A DNA stretch of 64,000 nucleotides, taken from NCBI RefSeq assembly GCF_009495745.1, contig NZ_WIDQ01000013.1, positions 60,284 to 124,283 of the forward strand, read 5' to 3'. This document shows positions 53,961 to 63,652 of this stretch, one piece after another. The notes under the pieces were generated by a model. That model saw nothing but the letters and a program-made list of their open reading frames with translations, had not been told where the DNA came from and did no database searches. The stretch's first letter is position 1; each line of letters starts with the position of its first letter. A program made the translations under genes and the position numbers. This DNA is from Niveispirillum sp. SYP-B3756. Its GTDB lineage: Bacteria > Pseudomonadota > Alphaproteobacteria > Azospirillales > Azospirillaceae.

Positions 53961-55553
53961 ATGAACCCCACCCCGCCGCGACGGAAACGGCCGCCCCCGC
54001 GCCCGCAGGTGATCCTGCTGGGGCCGATCCTGCACGCGCGCGGCAGTGGTGGGGCCACCGGGTCGGCCGCGCGCTGGCGGGTATCGGCCACCTTCCTGCT
54101 GGAGGGTGATCAGGAGCCGCCTGATCTGCTGGTGGAGGGCGTGCTGCTGTCCGTGCCGCCGCGCTTCCTTCATGCCTGGGCCGAGATGCCCCCGTTGGGG
54201 CCGAACCTGTCCGACGCCCATGCCCAGCCCTGCCCCAGCGGACCAATGCAGCTTTGGCGGTATGATTTCGCCGTGCCACGCGGCTTGCAGGATGGCCATG
54301 CCGCCTATGGTTTCCAGGGGGAGGAACGGCGCTGGCGTTTCACCGTGCCCGGCACCGCCATGGCCCCGCGCATCGCCTATAATGCCTGCGGCGGTTGTGA
54401 GGATGAAAGCACCATCCAGGCGGAAGGCCTGTCGCGGAATGCCATGTGGGGCCATCTGCTGGGCCGCCACCGGGCCAACCCGTTCCATCTGATGCTGATG
54501 GGCGGCGATCAGGTCTATGCTGATGGGTTATGGGAGCAGCTACCCGCCTTGAAGGAGGCCGCATCCCGCCCCCTGATGCGCCGGGTGGATGCCAAGGAGT
54601 CGCCGGATCTGGAGCGGGAGCTGGATGCTTGGTATCTGGCGACATACCGTCATGCCTGGAACCAGCCGGAGGCCGCCGCCATGCTGGCCAGCGTGCCGGG
54701 CCTGCGCATGTGGGATGATCACGATATCATTGATGGTTGGGGTTCCCACCCCGACTCGCTGCTGCAAAGCCCGGTCTATCAGGCGATTTACCGCGCCGCC
54801 CGCCGCGCCTTCCGGCTGTTCCAGATCGGCATGACGGATGATGACCCGATTGAAACCCTGATGGCGCCGGAGCCGCCGGGCTTCACCCAGGGCATCATGG
54901 TCAATGGCATCGGCATTCTGGCGCCGGATCTGCGCAGTGAGCGGCGGCCCGATCAGGTCTTTTCCCCGCGCAGCCTGCGGCATCTACCCCGCTGGCTGGA
55001 GCATTTTTCCGCCTGCGGGCATCTGCTGGTGATGTCCAGCGTGCCGCTGATCTTCCCCTCCTTCGGGCTGCTGGAACGGGTGCTGAACCTCATCCCCGGC
55101 CGGCAGAAGATGGAAGATGACCTGCGCGACCAGTGGCGCAGCCCCGCCCATACGCAGGAATGGCTGCAGGTGGTGGAGGCATTGCTGGATTTCAGTCGCC
55201 GGCAGAATTGCGCCGTCACCATCCTGTCGGGGGAGGTGCATCTGGGGGCGAATGGCCGTATCGACAGCGGCGATGTCACCCTGCGCCAATGCGTCAGTTC
55301 CGGCATCGTGCATCCGGCCCCGCACGGGCTGGCGGTGGATATGATGGAGCGGATGGCCGCCAAGCCGGAGAAGCTGCGCGGCGGCCTGCGCCTGACCATG
55401 GAGCCGATGCCGGGCAAGGAAAAGCGCCTGCTGACGGTGCGCAACTGGCTGTCGCTGACCGGCACCGATGAGGGCGGCCTGCTGGCCGAATGGCATGGCG
55501 AAGGTATGGCGGCCCCTATGGCCCTGCCGATTCCCGCGCGGGGCCGGGGCTGA
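53961..55553 (+). CDS. PhoD-like metallophosphatase family protein
   Basis: 530 residues from the ATG at 53961. MLMGGDQVYADG, MWDDHDIIDGWGSH and TILSGEVHLGANG are the metal-binding motifs of the PhoD-like family. No signal peptide is seen, so it is probably cytoplasmic. The substrate is unknown. Confidence 0.87.
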   Translation: MNPTPPRRKRPPPRPQVILLGPILHARGSGGATGSAARWRVSATFLLEGDQEPPDLLVEGVLLSVPPRFLHAWAEMPPLGPNLSDAHAQPCPSGPMQLWRYDFAVPRGLQDGHAAYGFQGEERRWRFTVPGTAMAPRIAYNACGGCEDESTIQAEGLSRNAMWGHLLGRHRANPFHLMLMGGDQVYADGLWEQLPALKEAASRPLMRRVDAKESPDLERELDAWYLATYRHAWNQPEAAAMLASVPGLRMWDDHDIIDGWGSHPDSLLQSPVYQAIYRAARRAFRLFQIGMTDDDPIETLMAPEPPGFTQGIMVNGIGILAPDLRSERRPDQVFSPRSLRHLPRWLEHFSACGHLLVMSSVPLIFPSFGLLERVLNLIPGRQKMEDDLRDQWRSPAHTQEWLQVVEALLDFSRRQNCAVTILSGEVHLGANGRIDSGDVTLRQCVSSGIVHPAPHGLAVDMMERMAAKPEKLRGGLRLTMEPMPGKEKRLLTVRNWLSLTGTDEGGLLAEWHGEGMAAPMALPIPARGRG

Positions 55554-55587
55554 TGCCCCTTGGCATGATGCCCGGCCTTGGCGTTGG

Positions 55588-55797
55588 CTAGCCCCGGGCT
55601 TCCAGCAGCGCGCGGATGCGCGACAGGTGCTGGCAGGCGCGGCCTAGCCCGGCCAGGGCCACCCCCAGCAGCAGGCCGACCAGGGCCGGCCCATAGGTCT
55701 CGGCCGTTGGTGCCACCAGCATGAACATGGAGACCAGGATGGCCGCCCCGCCTGCGGCATAAAGCACGATGGCGGTGATGGAACGGTGCTTATCCAT
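55588..55797 (-). CDS. Small two-span membrane protein
   Basis: 69 residues from [16 protein letters not shown]. It has two spans ([21 protein letters not shown] and [17 protein letters not shown]). It overlaps lipB by 8 bases, so it is coupled to it. The function is unknown. Confidence 0.68.
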   Translation of the reverse strand: MDKHRSITAIVLYAAGGAAILVSMFMLVAPTAETYGPALVGLLLGVALAGLGRACQHLSRIRALLEARG

Positions 55798-56488
55798 CGG
55801 CATTCTCCGTCACGGCACAGGTTTCCCGCGCCACGGCGTCGGGTCCGAACACTTCCAGGAAGGCCGCCTGCATGGCCATGTCCACCTCGTCCATGGAGAC
55901 GATGTGCCCCAGATCGGCCAGCGAGGTGACGCCATGTTCCTTGATGCCGCAGGGGACGATGCCGCCAAAATGGTTCAGGTCCGGCTCCACATTTAAGGAG
56001 ACGCCATGAAAGCTGACGCCGCGCCGGATTCGCACACCAAGGGCGGCGATCTTGGCTTCCTGACCCGGTCTGCCATAGGGCGTCATGTCGATCCACACGC
56101 CCACCCGGCCGCAGCGGCGTTCGCCCTTCACAGCGAACTGGGCCAGGGTACGGATCAGCCATTCCTCCAGCCGCCAGACGAAATCATGCAGATCGCCGCC
56201 GCGGGCGGACACGTCCAGCATGACATAGCCGATGCGCTGGCCCGGCCCGTGATAGGTATATTGCCCGCCGCGCCCGGCATCATAGACGGGGAACTGCGCC
56301 GTCAGCAGGTCAGCGGCCTTGGCCGATGTGCCGGCGGTGTAGAGCGGGGGATGTTCCAGCAGCCAGACGCATTCGCTGGCGCTGCCGGCGCGGATGTCGG
56401 CCACCCGCGCCTCCATAAAGGCCAAGGCGTCCGGATATTCCACCGGCTGGTCGCTGATGCGCCATTCCAGCATGTTCGTCACGTCCAT
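55790..56488 (-). CDS. lipB: Lipoyl(octanoyl) transferase
   Basis: 232 residues from the ATG at 56488. Catalytic Cys180 ([16 protein letters not shown]) and Lys147 ([10 protein letters not shown]) are present; [16 protein letters not shown] is the family signature. LipB transfers octanoyl groups from ACP to lipoyl domains. Confidence 0.97.
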   Translation of the reverse strand: MDVTNMLEWRISDQPVEYPDALAFMEARVADIRAGSASECVWLLEHPPLYTAGTSAKAADLLTAQFPVYDAGRGGQYTYHGPGQRIGYVMLDVSARGGDLHDFVWRLEEWLIRTLAQFAVKGERRCGRVGVWIDMTPYGRPGQEAKIAALGVRIRRGVSFHGVSLNVEPDLNHFGGIVPCGIKEHGVTSLADLGHIVSMDEVDMAMQAAFLEVFGPDAVARETCAVTENADG

Positions 56489-56650
56489 CCATCCCCCGGC
56501 GGTCAAGGGGTGCCGCCGCTGAAGCCCACGATGCTGGTCCCTATCTAGGCCAAAGAACGCCGCCGACCAATGGCTATGCGCGCATGACCATTGATCCGTC
56601 GGCGCGGATTTGCCATGTTCGGCAATGTCATTTCTATTTGGCCTTGTAAT

Positions 56651-58282
56651 ATGAACGAAACGAACCGCGTCTATCTCTACGATACCACCCTGCGCGACGG
56701 CGCCCAGACCTCGGGCGTTGATTTCACCGTGGCGGACAAGATTGCCATCGCGCAGGAGCTGGACGCGCTGGGCGTTGATTATGTCGAAGGCGGCTGGCCC
56801 GGTGCCAACCCCACCGACGATGCCTTTTTTGCCGACCCGCCGAAGCTGGGCCGCGCCACCTTTACGGCGTTCGGCATGACGCGCCGGCCCGGCCGCAGCG
56901 CGTCCAACGATCCTGGCCTGTCGGCGCTGCTGGACAGCCCGGCCCAGGCGGTTTGCATTGTTGGTAAAAGCTGGGATTTCCATGTCGATGTCGCGCTGGG
57001 CATTCCGCGTGAGGAGAATCTGACCCTGATCGCCGACAGTATCCGGGAGATCAAGGCACGCGGCCGCGAACCTTTGTTCGATGCCGAACATTTCTTCGAT
57101 GGTTACAAGGCCAATCCCGAATACGCGCTGGCTTGCGCGAAGGCGGCCTATGAGGCGGGTGCCCGCTGGGTGGTGCTGTGCGACACCAATGGTGGCACCC
57201 TGCCCGATGAGGTGGAACAGATCGTCGCCCGTGTGGCCAGCGTGATTCCCGGCAGCCATATCGGCATCCACACCCACAATGACACCGAAAATGCCGTGGC
57301 CAATTCCCTGGCCGCTGTGCGGGCCGGGGCGCGGATGATCCAGGGCACGCTGAACGGTCTGGGCGAACGCTGCGGTAACGCCAACCTGCTGTCTCTGATC
57401 CCGACGCTGACCGTGAAGATGGGGTTCGATACCGGCGTCAGCCGTGATGGTCTGGCCCGGCTGGTCCATGTCAGCCGGATGCTGGATGAACGGCTGAACC
57501 GCACCCCCAACCGCCACGCCGCCTATGTCGGTGAAAGCGCTTTTGCCCATAAGGGCGGCCTGCATGTCTCCGCCGTCGAGAAAGACCCCAGCTCCTATGA
57601 GCATGTCGACCCGTCACTGGTCGGCAATCGCCGTCATGTGCTGGTCTCCGATCAGGCGGGGCGCTCCAACATCCTGGCCCGCCTGCGGGAGGTGGGGGTG
57701 GAGGTTGACCCCAAGGATGAACGGATCGGCCAGTTGGTCGAGCAGGTGAAACGGTTGGAATTCGAAGGCTATGCCTATGATGGGGCGGAGGCGAGCTTTG
57801 AACTGCTGGCCCGCCGGGCCTTGGGGCAGGTGCCGGATTATTTCCGCCTTGCCGCTTTCCGCGTGCTGGATGAACGCCGCTGGAATTCCAAGGGCGAGTT
57901 GGTAACCCTGTCGGAGGCGACCACCAAGGTGGAAGTGCCGTCCGCCAATGGTGACGGCCAGCCGGTAATGACGGTGGCGGAGGGCAATGGCCCCGTCAAC
58001 GCGCTGGATCAGGCGCTGCGCAAGGCCTTGATCCCCGTCTATCCCGCGCTGGAGGGTATGCGCCTGGTGGATTACAAGGTGCGCATCCTGTCGGCCCAGG
58101 ATGGCAGCAAGGCGGTAACGCGGGTGCTGATCGAAACGGCAGACCGTTATGGTCACCGCTGGGTAACGGTGGGTGTGTCCGCCAATGTCATTGATGCCAG
58201 CTTCAATGCGCTGTCGGACAGCATTACCTATTGCCTCTACCGGTCCGGTGCCGCTATCGACAAGCCTGTGGCGGCGGCCTGA
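56651..58282 (+). CDS. cimA: Citramalate synthase
   Basis: 543 residues from the ATG at 56651. [34 protein letters not shown] and [15 protein letters not shown] are HMGL-family motifs; the length and C-terminal regulatory domain fit the CimA/AksA branch. It makes citramalate from pyruvate and acetyl-CoA, a route to isoleucine. The gene stands between lipB and trmJ. Confidence 0.93.
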   Translation: MNETNRVYLYDTTLRDGAQTSGVDFTVADKIAIAQELDALGVDYVEGGWPGANPTDDAFFADPPKLGRATFTAFGMTRRPGRSASNDPGLSALLDSPAQAVCIVGKSWDFHVDVALGIPREENLTLIADSIREIKARGREPLFDAEHFFDGYKANPEYALACAKAAYEAGARWVVLCDTNGGTLPDEVEQIVARVASVIPGSHIGIHTHNDTENAVANSLAAVRAGARMIQGTLNGLGERCGNANLLSLIPTLTVKMGFDTGVSRDGLARLVHVSRMLDERLNRTPNRHAAYVGESAFAHKGGLHVSAVEKDPSSYEHVDPSLVGNRRHVLVSDQAGRSNILARLREVGVEVDPKDERIGQLVEQVKRLEFEGYAYDGAEASFELLARRALGQVPDYFRLAAFRVLDERRWNSKGELVTLSEATTKVEVPSANGDGQPVMTVAEGNGPVNALDQALRKALIPVYPALEGMRLVDYKVRILSAQDGSKAVTRVLIETADRYGHRWVTVGVSANVIDASFNALSDSITYCLYRSGAAIDKPVAAA

Positions 58283-58327
58283 CAGGGGCCGTTGCCTTGA
58301 CACTTTGGCGTTAAGGTTGCGGGTTCC

Positions 58328-59140
58328 ATGTCCAGCGGTACGAACAAGAAGCTGTTATCCAAGACGCAGGCCGATGGTGAAGGGCCTGCCGTCATCCTCA
58401 TCCAACCGCAGATGGGGGAGAATATCGGTGCCTGCGCCCGCGCCATGCTGAATTGCGGGCTGACCGACCTGCGTCTGGTCAACCCGCGCGACGGCTGGCC
58501 AAATGAAAAGGCGGTGTCGTCCTCTGCCGGTGCCACCCTGGTGCTGGATAATGTGAAGCTGTTCGACAGCACAGAGGCGGCGATTGCCGATCTGCACAAG
58601 GTCTATTCCACCGCCGCCCGTGTCCGCGATCTGGTGAAGCCCGTGGTGACGGCGCGCGAAGCGGCGGCGGAAATGCGCGCCCATTGGGATGCCGGGCGCA
58701 AAATCGGCCTGATGTTCGGGCCGGAGCGTACCGGGCTGGTGAATGATGATATCACGCTCACCGACACGCTGATTTCCATCCCGCTCAATCCCGGCTTTTC
58801 CTCCCTCAATCTGGGGCAGGCGGTCCTGCTGGTGGCCTATGAATGGTGGATCGCCGGGCAGGAAGTGGAAGACCGCTATCTGCATACCGGCGCCAGCCGC
58901 CCCGCCACCAAGGCGGAAATGCAGAATCTGTTCGAACATCTGGAAGGCGAACTGGACCTGACCGGTTTCTATACCCATCCGGACAAGCGCCCCTCCATGA
59001 TCCGCAATGTGCGCAACACCCTGCAGCGCTGCGCCATGACCGAACAGGAAGTCCGCACCTTTCACGGTATCCTGGCTGCCCTTTCCGGGCGCAAGAAACA
59101 GCGCAAGCCGGAGCCGGATGCCGGCGACGCGGAGGGCTGA
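58328..59140 (+). CDS. trmJ: tRNA (Cm32/Um32) methyltransferase TrmJ
   Basis: 270 residues. SPOUT motifs VILIQPQMGENIGACARAM, MFGPERTGLVNDDI and IPLNPGFSSLNLGQAVLLV are clear. It methylates residue 32 in tRNA anticodon loops. The start overlaps no other gene; cimA ends 46 bases before. Confidence 0.95.
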   Translation: MSSGTNKKLLSKTQADGEGPAVILIQPQMGENIGACARAMLNCGLTDLRLVNPRDGWPNEKAVSSSAGATLVLDNVKLFDSTEAAIADLHKVYSTAARVRDLVKPVVTAREAAAEMRAHWDAGRKIGLMFGPERTGLVNDDITLTDTLISIPLNPGFSSLNLGQAVLLVAYEWWIAGQEVEDRYLHTGASRPATKAEMQNLFEHLEGELDLTGFYTHPDKRPSMIRNVRNTLQRCAMTEQEVRTFHGILAALSGRKKQRKPEPDAGDAEG

Positions 59141-59157
59141 TCCGGGGCTGGCCGGGA

Positions 59158-60243
59158 TCAGCTGTTCGTTGCCGGGGCGGTGCTGTCGCTCTGGGTCTGC
59201 CGAGCCGGGGGTGCGGCTGCGCTTTCCGGCTGCGCTCCACCCTGGGCCAGGAAGCCCGTCGCCGACAGGGTACTGCGCATTTTCATCAGCTTTTGCAGCA
59301 GATCGAACCAGAAGGGTGCCCCCATCTGCAGGGCAAAGCCGGTTAGCAACCAGCCGAGGATCAGGGTCACCCAGCCTTTTTGCCGGCCGATATCCTCAAT
59401 ATTCTGTCCCCAGCCGATGGGTAACGCGCCAACGTCGCGGAAGGCCTGCATGGCAGCTCCCGTTTGGCAGCGGATCGCTGCCGTCACCGCCGCGTCATCC
59501 TGCGGCTGTGTCACCGGTGTGCAACCACTGCCGGGGGCGGCGTCTTTGCTGGCCTGGAGGGCCGCACTCAGCGTCACCTGGCGAGCAATATCATCCTGCC
59601 ACAGCACCTCGGCAATATGGATGGTGTTGGCATTGACCATCACTGCCACCAGGATACCCAGCACCAGGGTGATGCGCTGGATGCGTTTGCGATACCATTC
59701 GCTGACGCGCGCCATGCCCTGATCGTACCATTGGGCCAGCGCATCCTCCACGGCCACTGCGCGCCGCTCCGCATCGGCCAGCACCAGCAGCAGGTTGTTC
59801 TTCAATGGTCCGTCTGGAAGTTTGGTGATGGTTTGCCGCGCATCTGCAAAGCTGAAACCCGGCTCCGACGGGGCCTTGACGGATTGCGCCATGGCACCGG
59901 CGGCATCCTCGGTCTGGTGCAACACATCCAGCAGGGTCAGGGCGAAAATGCGCGGCGGAATGGTGGCGGCGGCCCCGCCGCTGGCGCTGCCATTGATCAG
60001 CGGATGGGCCATCACCTTGTCGGCTATGCTACCCAAGGAAGAAGGCGGGGGTGAAGCCGTCGTCGCCGGATCGCCCCTGCTGCCCTGTAACAGCCAGATC
60101 ACCCCGCGTTCGAGGGTGGAGGCACGCAGTTTCAGCAGCCCAGCAATCGTCTCCGTCATCGCGGTGACGACGACGCTGAGCGACATATAGATCAGGATCA
60201 ATCCCAGGCCGATATCGATAATACGAAAAAGATCGCTGGACAT
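59158..60243 (-). CDS. Membrane protein of unknown function
   Basis: 361 residues from the ATG at 60243 (GAGGG 5 bases upstream). One N-terminal span (IIDIGLGLILIYMSLSVVV), another near residue ~180 (LVLGILVAVMVNANTI), and one near 300 (GWVTLILGWLLTGFALQMG). The central section is hydrophilic. No family is recognised. Confidence 0.8.
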   Translation of the reverse strand: MSSDLFRIIDIGLGLILIYMSLSVVVTAMTETIAGLLKLRASTLERGVIWLLQGSRGDPATTASPPPSSLGSIADKVMAHPLINGSASGGAAATIPPRIFALTLLDVLHQTEDAAGAMAQSVKAPSEPGFSFADARQTITKLPDGPLKNNLLLVLADAERRAVAVEDALAQWYDQGMARVSEWYRKRIQRITLVLGILVAVMVNANTIHIAEVLWQDDIARQVTLSAALQASKDAAPGSGCTPVTQPQDDAAVTAAIRCQTGAAMQAFRDVGALPIGWGQNIEDIGRQKGWVTLILGWLLTGFALQMGAPFWFDLLQKLMKMRSTLSATGFLAQGGAQPESAAAPPARQTQSDSTAPATNS

Positions 60244-60309
60244 ATCACCCTCTACCAAAGGAAGAGTGAATGGTAATATGCCCAGCGCACTTATTAAAGG
60301 GAGTATCTC

Positions 60310-60470
60310 ATACAAATCTCCCTTGATCGTGACCGATCAAGGGAGATTTTTTGTTCCCTCAGTCGCCGGGCGGGCGCATCCGCGCCCTTGGCTTGCGCGC
60401 CACGTGGCGCGGGCCGGCGGTCGCCGGCTTCCAACCCGCCTAAAGGTTGGCCTTTAGGCGGGTTGGTATC
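60310..60470. repeat. Covarying double-hairpin repeat, copy B
   Basis: The left hairpin pairs 60315-60329 (AATCTCCCTTGATCG) with 60334-60348, perfect over 15 bases. The right hairpin pairs 60431-60446 (CCAACCCGCCTAAAGG) with 60451-60466, perfect over 16 bases. Compared with copy A, base changes on both arms compensate each other. The centre matches copies A and C. Confidence 0.82.
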
Positions 60471-60487
60471 ACTCAGAAATAACCGTT

Positions 60488-60724
60488 TTAAGGCTTGCGC
60501 GGCCGTTCCTGCTGGCTGCCCACCAGCCCTTTGCGGCGCAGATGGTCGGTCGGCCGTGCCTTGGCCCATTCCACGGCCCGCAGCGTCGCCTCGTCACCCT
60601 TGGGGCTCACGGCGCGTGCGGACGGGTGGCGGGCGGCGACCAGCCTGGCCTTGTCCGCCTGCCGCCATTCGCTTTCCGCCAGCCGCTCGGGATCGGCGGT
60701 CTTCTGCATCTCAGGCTTTTCCAT
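60488..60724 (-). CDS. Small basic hypothetical protein
   Basis: 78 residues, Arg/Lys/Ala-rich, no spans. AGGAGG lies 8 bases before the ATG, which makes expression credible. The function is unknown. Confidence 0.7.
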   Translation of the reverse strand: MEKPEMQKTADPERLAESEWRQADKARLVAARHPSARAVSPKGDEATLRAVEWAKARPTDHLRRKGLVGSQQERPRKP

Positions 60725-60897
60725 GTGTCGTTCCTCCTGGCTTCATGTCGGAAGCCGGCTTGGGAGCACCAGTTTCCGGTTGGGAAGACGTAACCGCTCA
60801 TGGGGAAACTTGTCTTCAGCCCCTTCAAACCTCTCGGAAATGCAACGACTCCCTGCTAGGGATGTTCCAACCAGAGGTCACCCGGGGAGGACAAGCG

Positions 60898-62631
60898 TTG
60901 GACATCGCGGAAACGGCGAACCATGCCGCAGAGCCGGCTGCCCATGGCGTGCCCATGATGGATGAAGGGCTGTTGTTCCTTGCCGTGGCGGTTATCTGCA
61001 TCCTACTCCTTCATCGGCTGCGAATCAGCCCTGTTTTGGGCTATTTGGGGGCGGGGCTGGTGCTGGGGCCGACAGGGTTCGGCGTGGTGCGGGAGGTTGA
61101 GCCGATCCGCGCGGTGGCAGAGCTGGGCGTGGTCTTCCTGCTGTTCCTGATCGGGCTGGAATTATCGGTTGATCGTCTGCGGGCCCTGGGGCGCTGGGTG
61201 TTCGGCCTGGGCACGGCACAATTTCTCATCACTGGGGGCGTGGTGGCGACGGTGGCGGCCGCCCTGGGCCTGTCACCCTCAACCGCGATTCTGCTGGGGG
61301 GTGGTATGGCACTGTCCTCCACGGCGGTGGTGGTGCAGCTGCTGATCGAGCGGGGGGAGGTGGCGTCGCCCACCGGCCGCACGACCTTTGCTGTGCTGCT
61401 GTTCCAGGATCTGGCGGTGGTGCCGCTGCTGCTGTTCGCCGCCGTGCTGGCGGGGCCGCCGGATCAGTCGATCCCGCTGGCCATGGCCCTGGCCCTGGGC
61501 AAGGCGGCGCTCGCCGTCGTGGTCATCCTGCTGGTGGGCCGTTTCACCATGGGGCGGCTGTTGCGCATGGTGGCCGTGACCCGCAGCACCGAACTTTTCA
61601 CCGCCACCTCCCTGTTGATCGTGCTGGGCACTGGCTGGGCCACCGGGCTCGGCGGCCTGTCCATGGCGCTGGGGGCGTTTCTGGCAGGGCTGGTGCTGGC
61701 GGGGACGGAGTTTCGCCATCAAGCCGAAACCGATATGCAGCCCTTCAAGGGGCTGCTGCTGGGGCTGTTCTTTCTCTCCGTCGGGCTTGGCATTGATGCG
61801 GCGGCCATCGCCGACAAGATCGGCTGGATTGTCTTGGGCGTGTTCGGCCTGATCCTCACCAAGGCATTGATCGCCGGCGGTCTCGCCCTGGCCTTCGGTG
61901 CCACGCGGGAGGTGGCGATCCGCTCCGGCCTGTTGCTGGGCGAGGTGGGGGAGTTCGCCTTCGTGGTGATCGCCACGGCTGCAGAACAAAAACTGCTGGA
62001 TGGGGAACTGTCGCAGGCCCTGGTGGCCACGGTCGGTCTCTCCATTGCCGTCACACCCTTCCTGCCGGCGCTGGCTGACCGGCTGGTGCGCTGGGTCTCG
62101 CCCAGCGCTGAAGGGCCGGTGCCGGAGGCGTTGGGCGAACCGCATGTGCTGATTGCCGGATTCGGCCGCGTCGGCCAGACGGTGGCAGCCTTGATGGCCC
62201 GCCAGCAGGTGCCGGTGGTGGCCCTCGACCTTAATCCCGATCTGGTGCGGGAGAAGCGGCGCGAAGGATTGCCCGTGCATTATGGCGATACGGCGCGTCA
62301 TGAATTGCTGAAACAAATGGGGGCTGATCATGCGCTGGCCGCCATCATCACCCTGGATGATCCGCTGGCCGCCGCCCGCACCGTGGCGGCTTTTCGGGAT
62401 CATTGGCCGCATCTGCGGCTGTTTGCCCGCGCGCGTGATCGGGAACATGCCGGCAATCTCCTCGCCATGGGGGTGATCGCCGTGGTGCCGGAAACCTTTG
62501 AAAGCAGCCTGACCCTGGCGCGTGGGGCCTTGGAATCACTGGGTGTTCCCAGCGGTGCGGTGGACGAGCTGGTGCAGCTTTATCGGGAAACCGACCGCAG
62601 CCCACCCCATCCTTCTGGTCAGCATGATTGA
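60898..62631 (+). CDS. CPA2-family cation:proton antiporter with TrkA-N domain (Kef-like)
   Basis: 577 residues from a TTG at 60898, with GGGGAGG seven bases before; an ATG at 60955 is a possible later start. About twelve spans (for example VLGYLGAGLVLGPTGFGVV). The C-terminal RCK/TrkA-N domain has HVLIAGFGRVGQTVAALMA. Such proteins exchange K+ or Na+ for H+ and are regulated by nucleotides. Confidence 0.92.
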   Translation: MDIAETANHAAEPAAHGVPMMDEGLLFLAVAVICILLLHRLRISPVLGYLGAGLVLGPTGFGVVREVEPIRAVAELGVVFLLFLIGLELSVDRLRALGRWVFGLGTAQFLITGGVVATVAAALGLSPSTAILLGGGMALSSTAVVVQLLIERGEVASPTGRTTFAVLLFQDLAVVPLLLFAAVLAGPPDQSIPLAMALALGKAALAVVVILLVGRFTMGRLLRMVAVTRSTELFTATSLLIVLGTGWATGLGGLSMALGAFLAGLVLAGTEFRHQAETDMQPFKGLLLGLFFLSVGLGIDAAAIADKIGWIVLGVFGLILTKALIAGGLALAFGATREVAIRSGLLLGEVGEFAFVVIATAAEQKLLDGELSQALVATVGLSIAVTPFLPALADRLVRWVSPSAEGPVPEALGEPHVLIAGFGRVGQTVAALMARQQVPVVALDLNPDLVREKRREGLPVHYGDTARHELLKQMGADHALAAIITLDDPLAAARTVAAFRDHWPHLRLFARARDREHAGNLLAMGVIAVVPETFESSLTLARGALESLGVPSGAVDELVQLYRETDRSPPHPSGQHD

Positions 62632-62687
62632 AATATGCAGGCGCAGCAAAAAAAGATTAACCCTTTGGGGCGATAGTGCGATTGTTC

Positions 62688-62714
62688 GTCGGCCCGGCAC
62701 CCTGTCGGGCCGAC
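62688..62714 (+). terminator. Hairpin after the antiporter gene
   Basis: GTCGGCCCG pairs with CGGGCCGAC; no T tract, so termination is only probable. Confidence 0.45.
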
Positions 62715-62760
62715 TTCCGGTGTCACGCGCAAGCGTGTCGAGAAAGCGACGGGGGCAGCG

Positions 62761-63102
62761 TTGAGCCGGTCCATTGAGGGCGTGTCGAACTGGATGCACA
62801 TGTTCCGTTGGATCGTGAAGTTGATCCGCGATGAATATGGGGTTGATGAGAAAATTCTGACCCGTACGGCTGCGTTGGAGACCGATTGCGGCCTCTCCAT
62901 TGAGCAGGTGGAAGAGGTGTTGGAGATCATCTCTGAAAGTTTCGAGGTGCGATTCCCCAACGGCACATTGGATGAAGTGCTGAAGCTCGAAGAACTATGT
63001 ATGCTGGCCGCATGGCTGCGGGGCCTGTTCAAGAAGCCGGAATTCCTGTCGGCAGATTTTGAAGACCGCTGCCGCTCCATGAATGCGCTTGCCGGGGCCT
63101 GA
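62761..63102 (+). CDS. Small acyl-carrier-like (DUF1493-like) protein
   Basis: 113 residues from a TTG at 62761 after a GGGGG site; ATG at 62794 is an alternative. The segment GLSIEQVEEVLEIISESFEV has the pattern of DUF1493/ACP-like helices, but there is no DSL serine, so it would not be pantetheinylated. The function is unknown. Confidence 0.6.
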   Translation: MSRSIEGVSNWMHMFRWIVKLIRDEYGVDEKILTRTAALETDCGLSIEQVEEVLEIISESFEVRFPNGTLDEVLKLEELCMLAAWLRGLFKKPEFLSADFEDRCRSMNALAGA

Positions 63103-63180
63103 GTCCCGCGCCATATCAGCAGCCTGATCGGAACTCATCGGCGGGTGTGCAGCCCGCCTTTCCCAAGGCAGCCTGATTTT

Positions 63181-63606
63181 ATGACTATTCACCTGCTTCG
63201 TCTGGCCGTCGGGGCCGACAATCTGCAATCCATGCGCGATTGGCGCCGGGATCATCAGATTCAATGGCAAGGTAGGCCGGTGGTGCCGACCTATACCAAA
63301 CGTGCGCCGACACGGATGGCAGAGCTGCTGGATGGTGGCTGCATCTATTGGGTGGTGAAGGGCTTCATCCAGTGCCGCCAACGATTCATCGGCTTTGATG
63401 AGGTACAAGATGTGGATGGTACGGGCTATTGCCGGATGCTGATGGACCCGGAGCTGGTGGAAACCCTCTCCATGCCCAAACGGCCTTTCCAGGGCTGGCG
63501 CTACCTGAAACCGGAAGAGGCACCGGCCGATCTGGCCGGTGGGGAAGGGGGCGACGCGCTGCCTGAACATCTGATGGCTGAATTGCGGGCGCTCGGTTTG
63601 GCGTAA
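63181..63606 (+). CDS. DUF1489-family protein
   Basis: 141 residues from the ATG at 63181. MTIHLLRLAVGADNLQSMRDW and GGCIYWVVKGFIQCRQRFIGF followed by RPFQGWRYL are DUF1489 features, a family mostly of alphaproteobacteria. The function is unknown. It ends just before the first rRNA-type promoter. Confidence 0.88.
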   Translation: MTIHLLRLAVGADNLQSMRDWRRDHQIQWQGRPVVPTYTKRAPTRMAELLDGGCIYWVVKGFIQCRQRFIGFDEVQDVDGTGYCRMLMDPELVETLSMPKRPFQGWRYLKPEEAPADLAGGEGGDALPEHLMAELRALGLA

Positions 63607-63623
63607 ATTTCTAAAAAAACCTA

Positions 63624-63652
63624 TTGCATCTGTTTTTGTGTACGCCTATACA
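63624..63652 (+). promoter_or_regulatory. rRNA-operon-type promoter 1
   Basis: TTGCAT, 17 bases, then TATACA, followed by the GC-rich discriminator GCGCCTCCCACGACG. The match to promoter 2 downstream of the -10 (GCGC, TCC, AC-ACGACG) supports both. Confidence 0.62.
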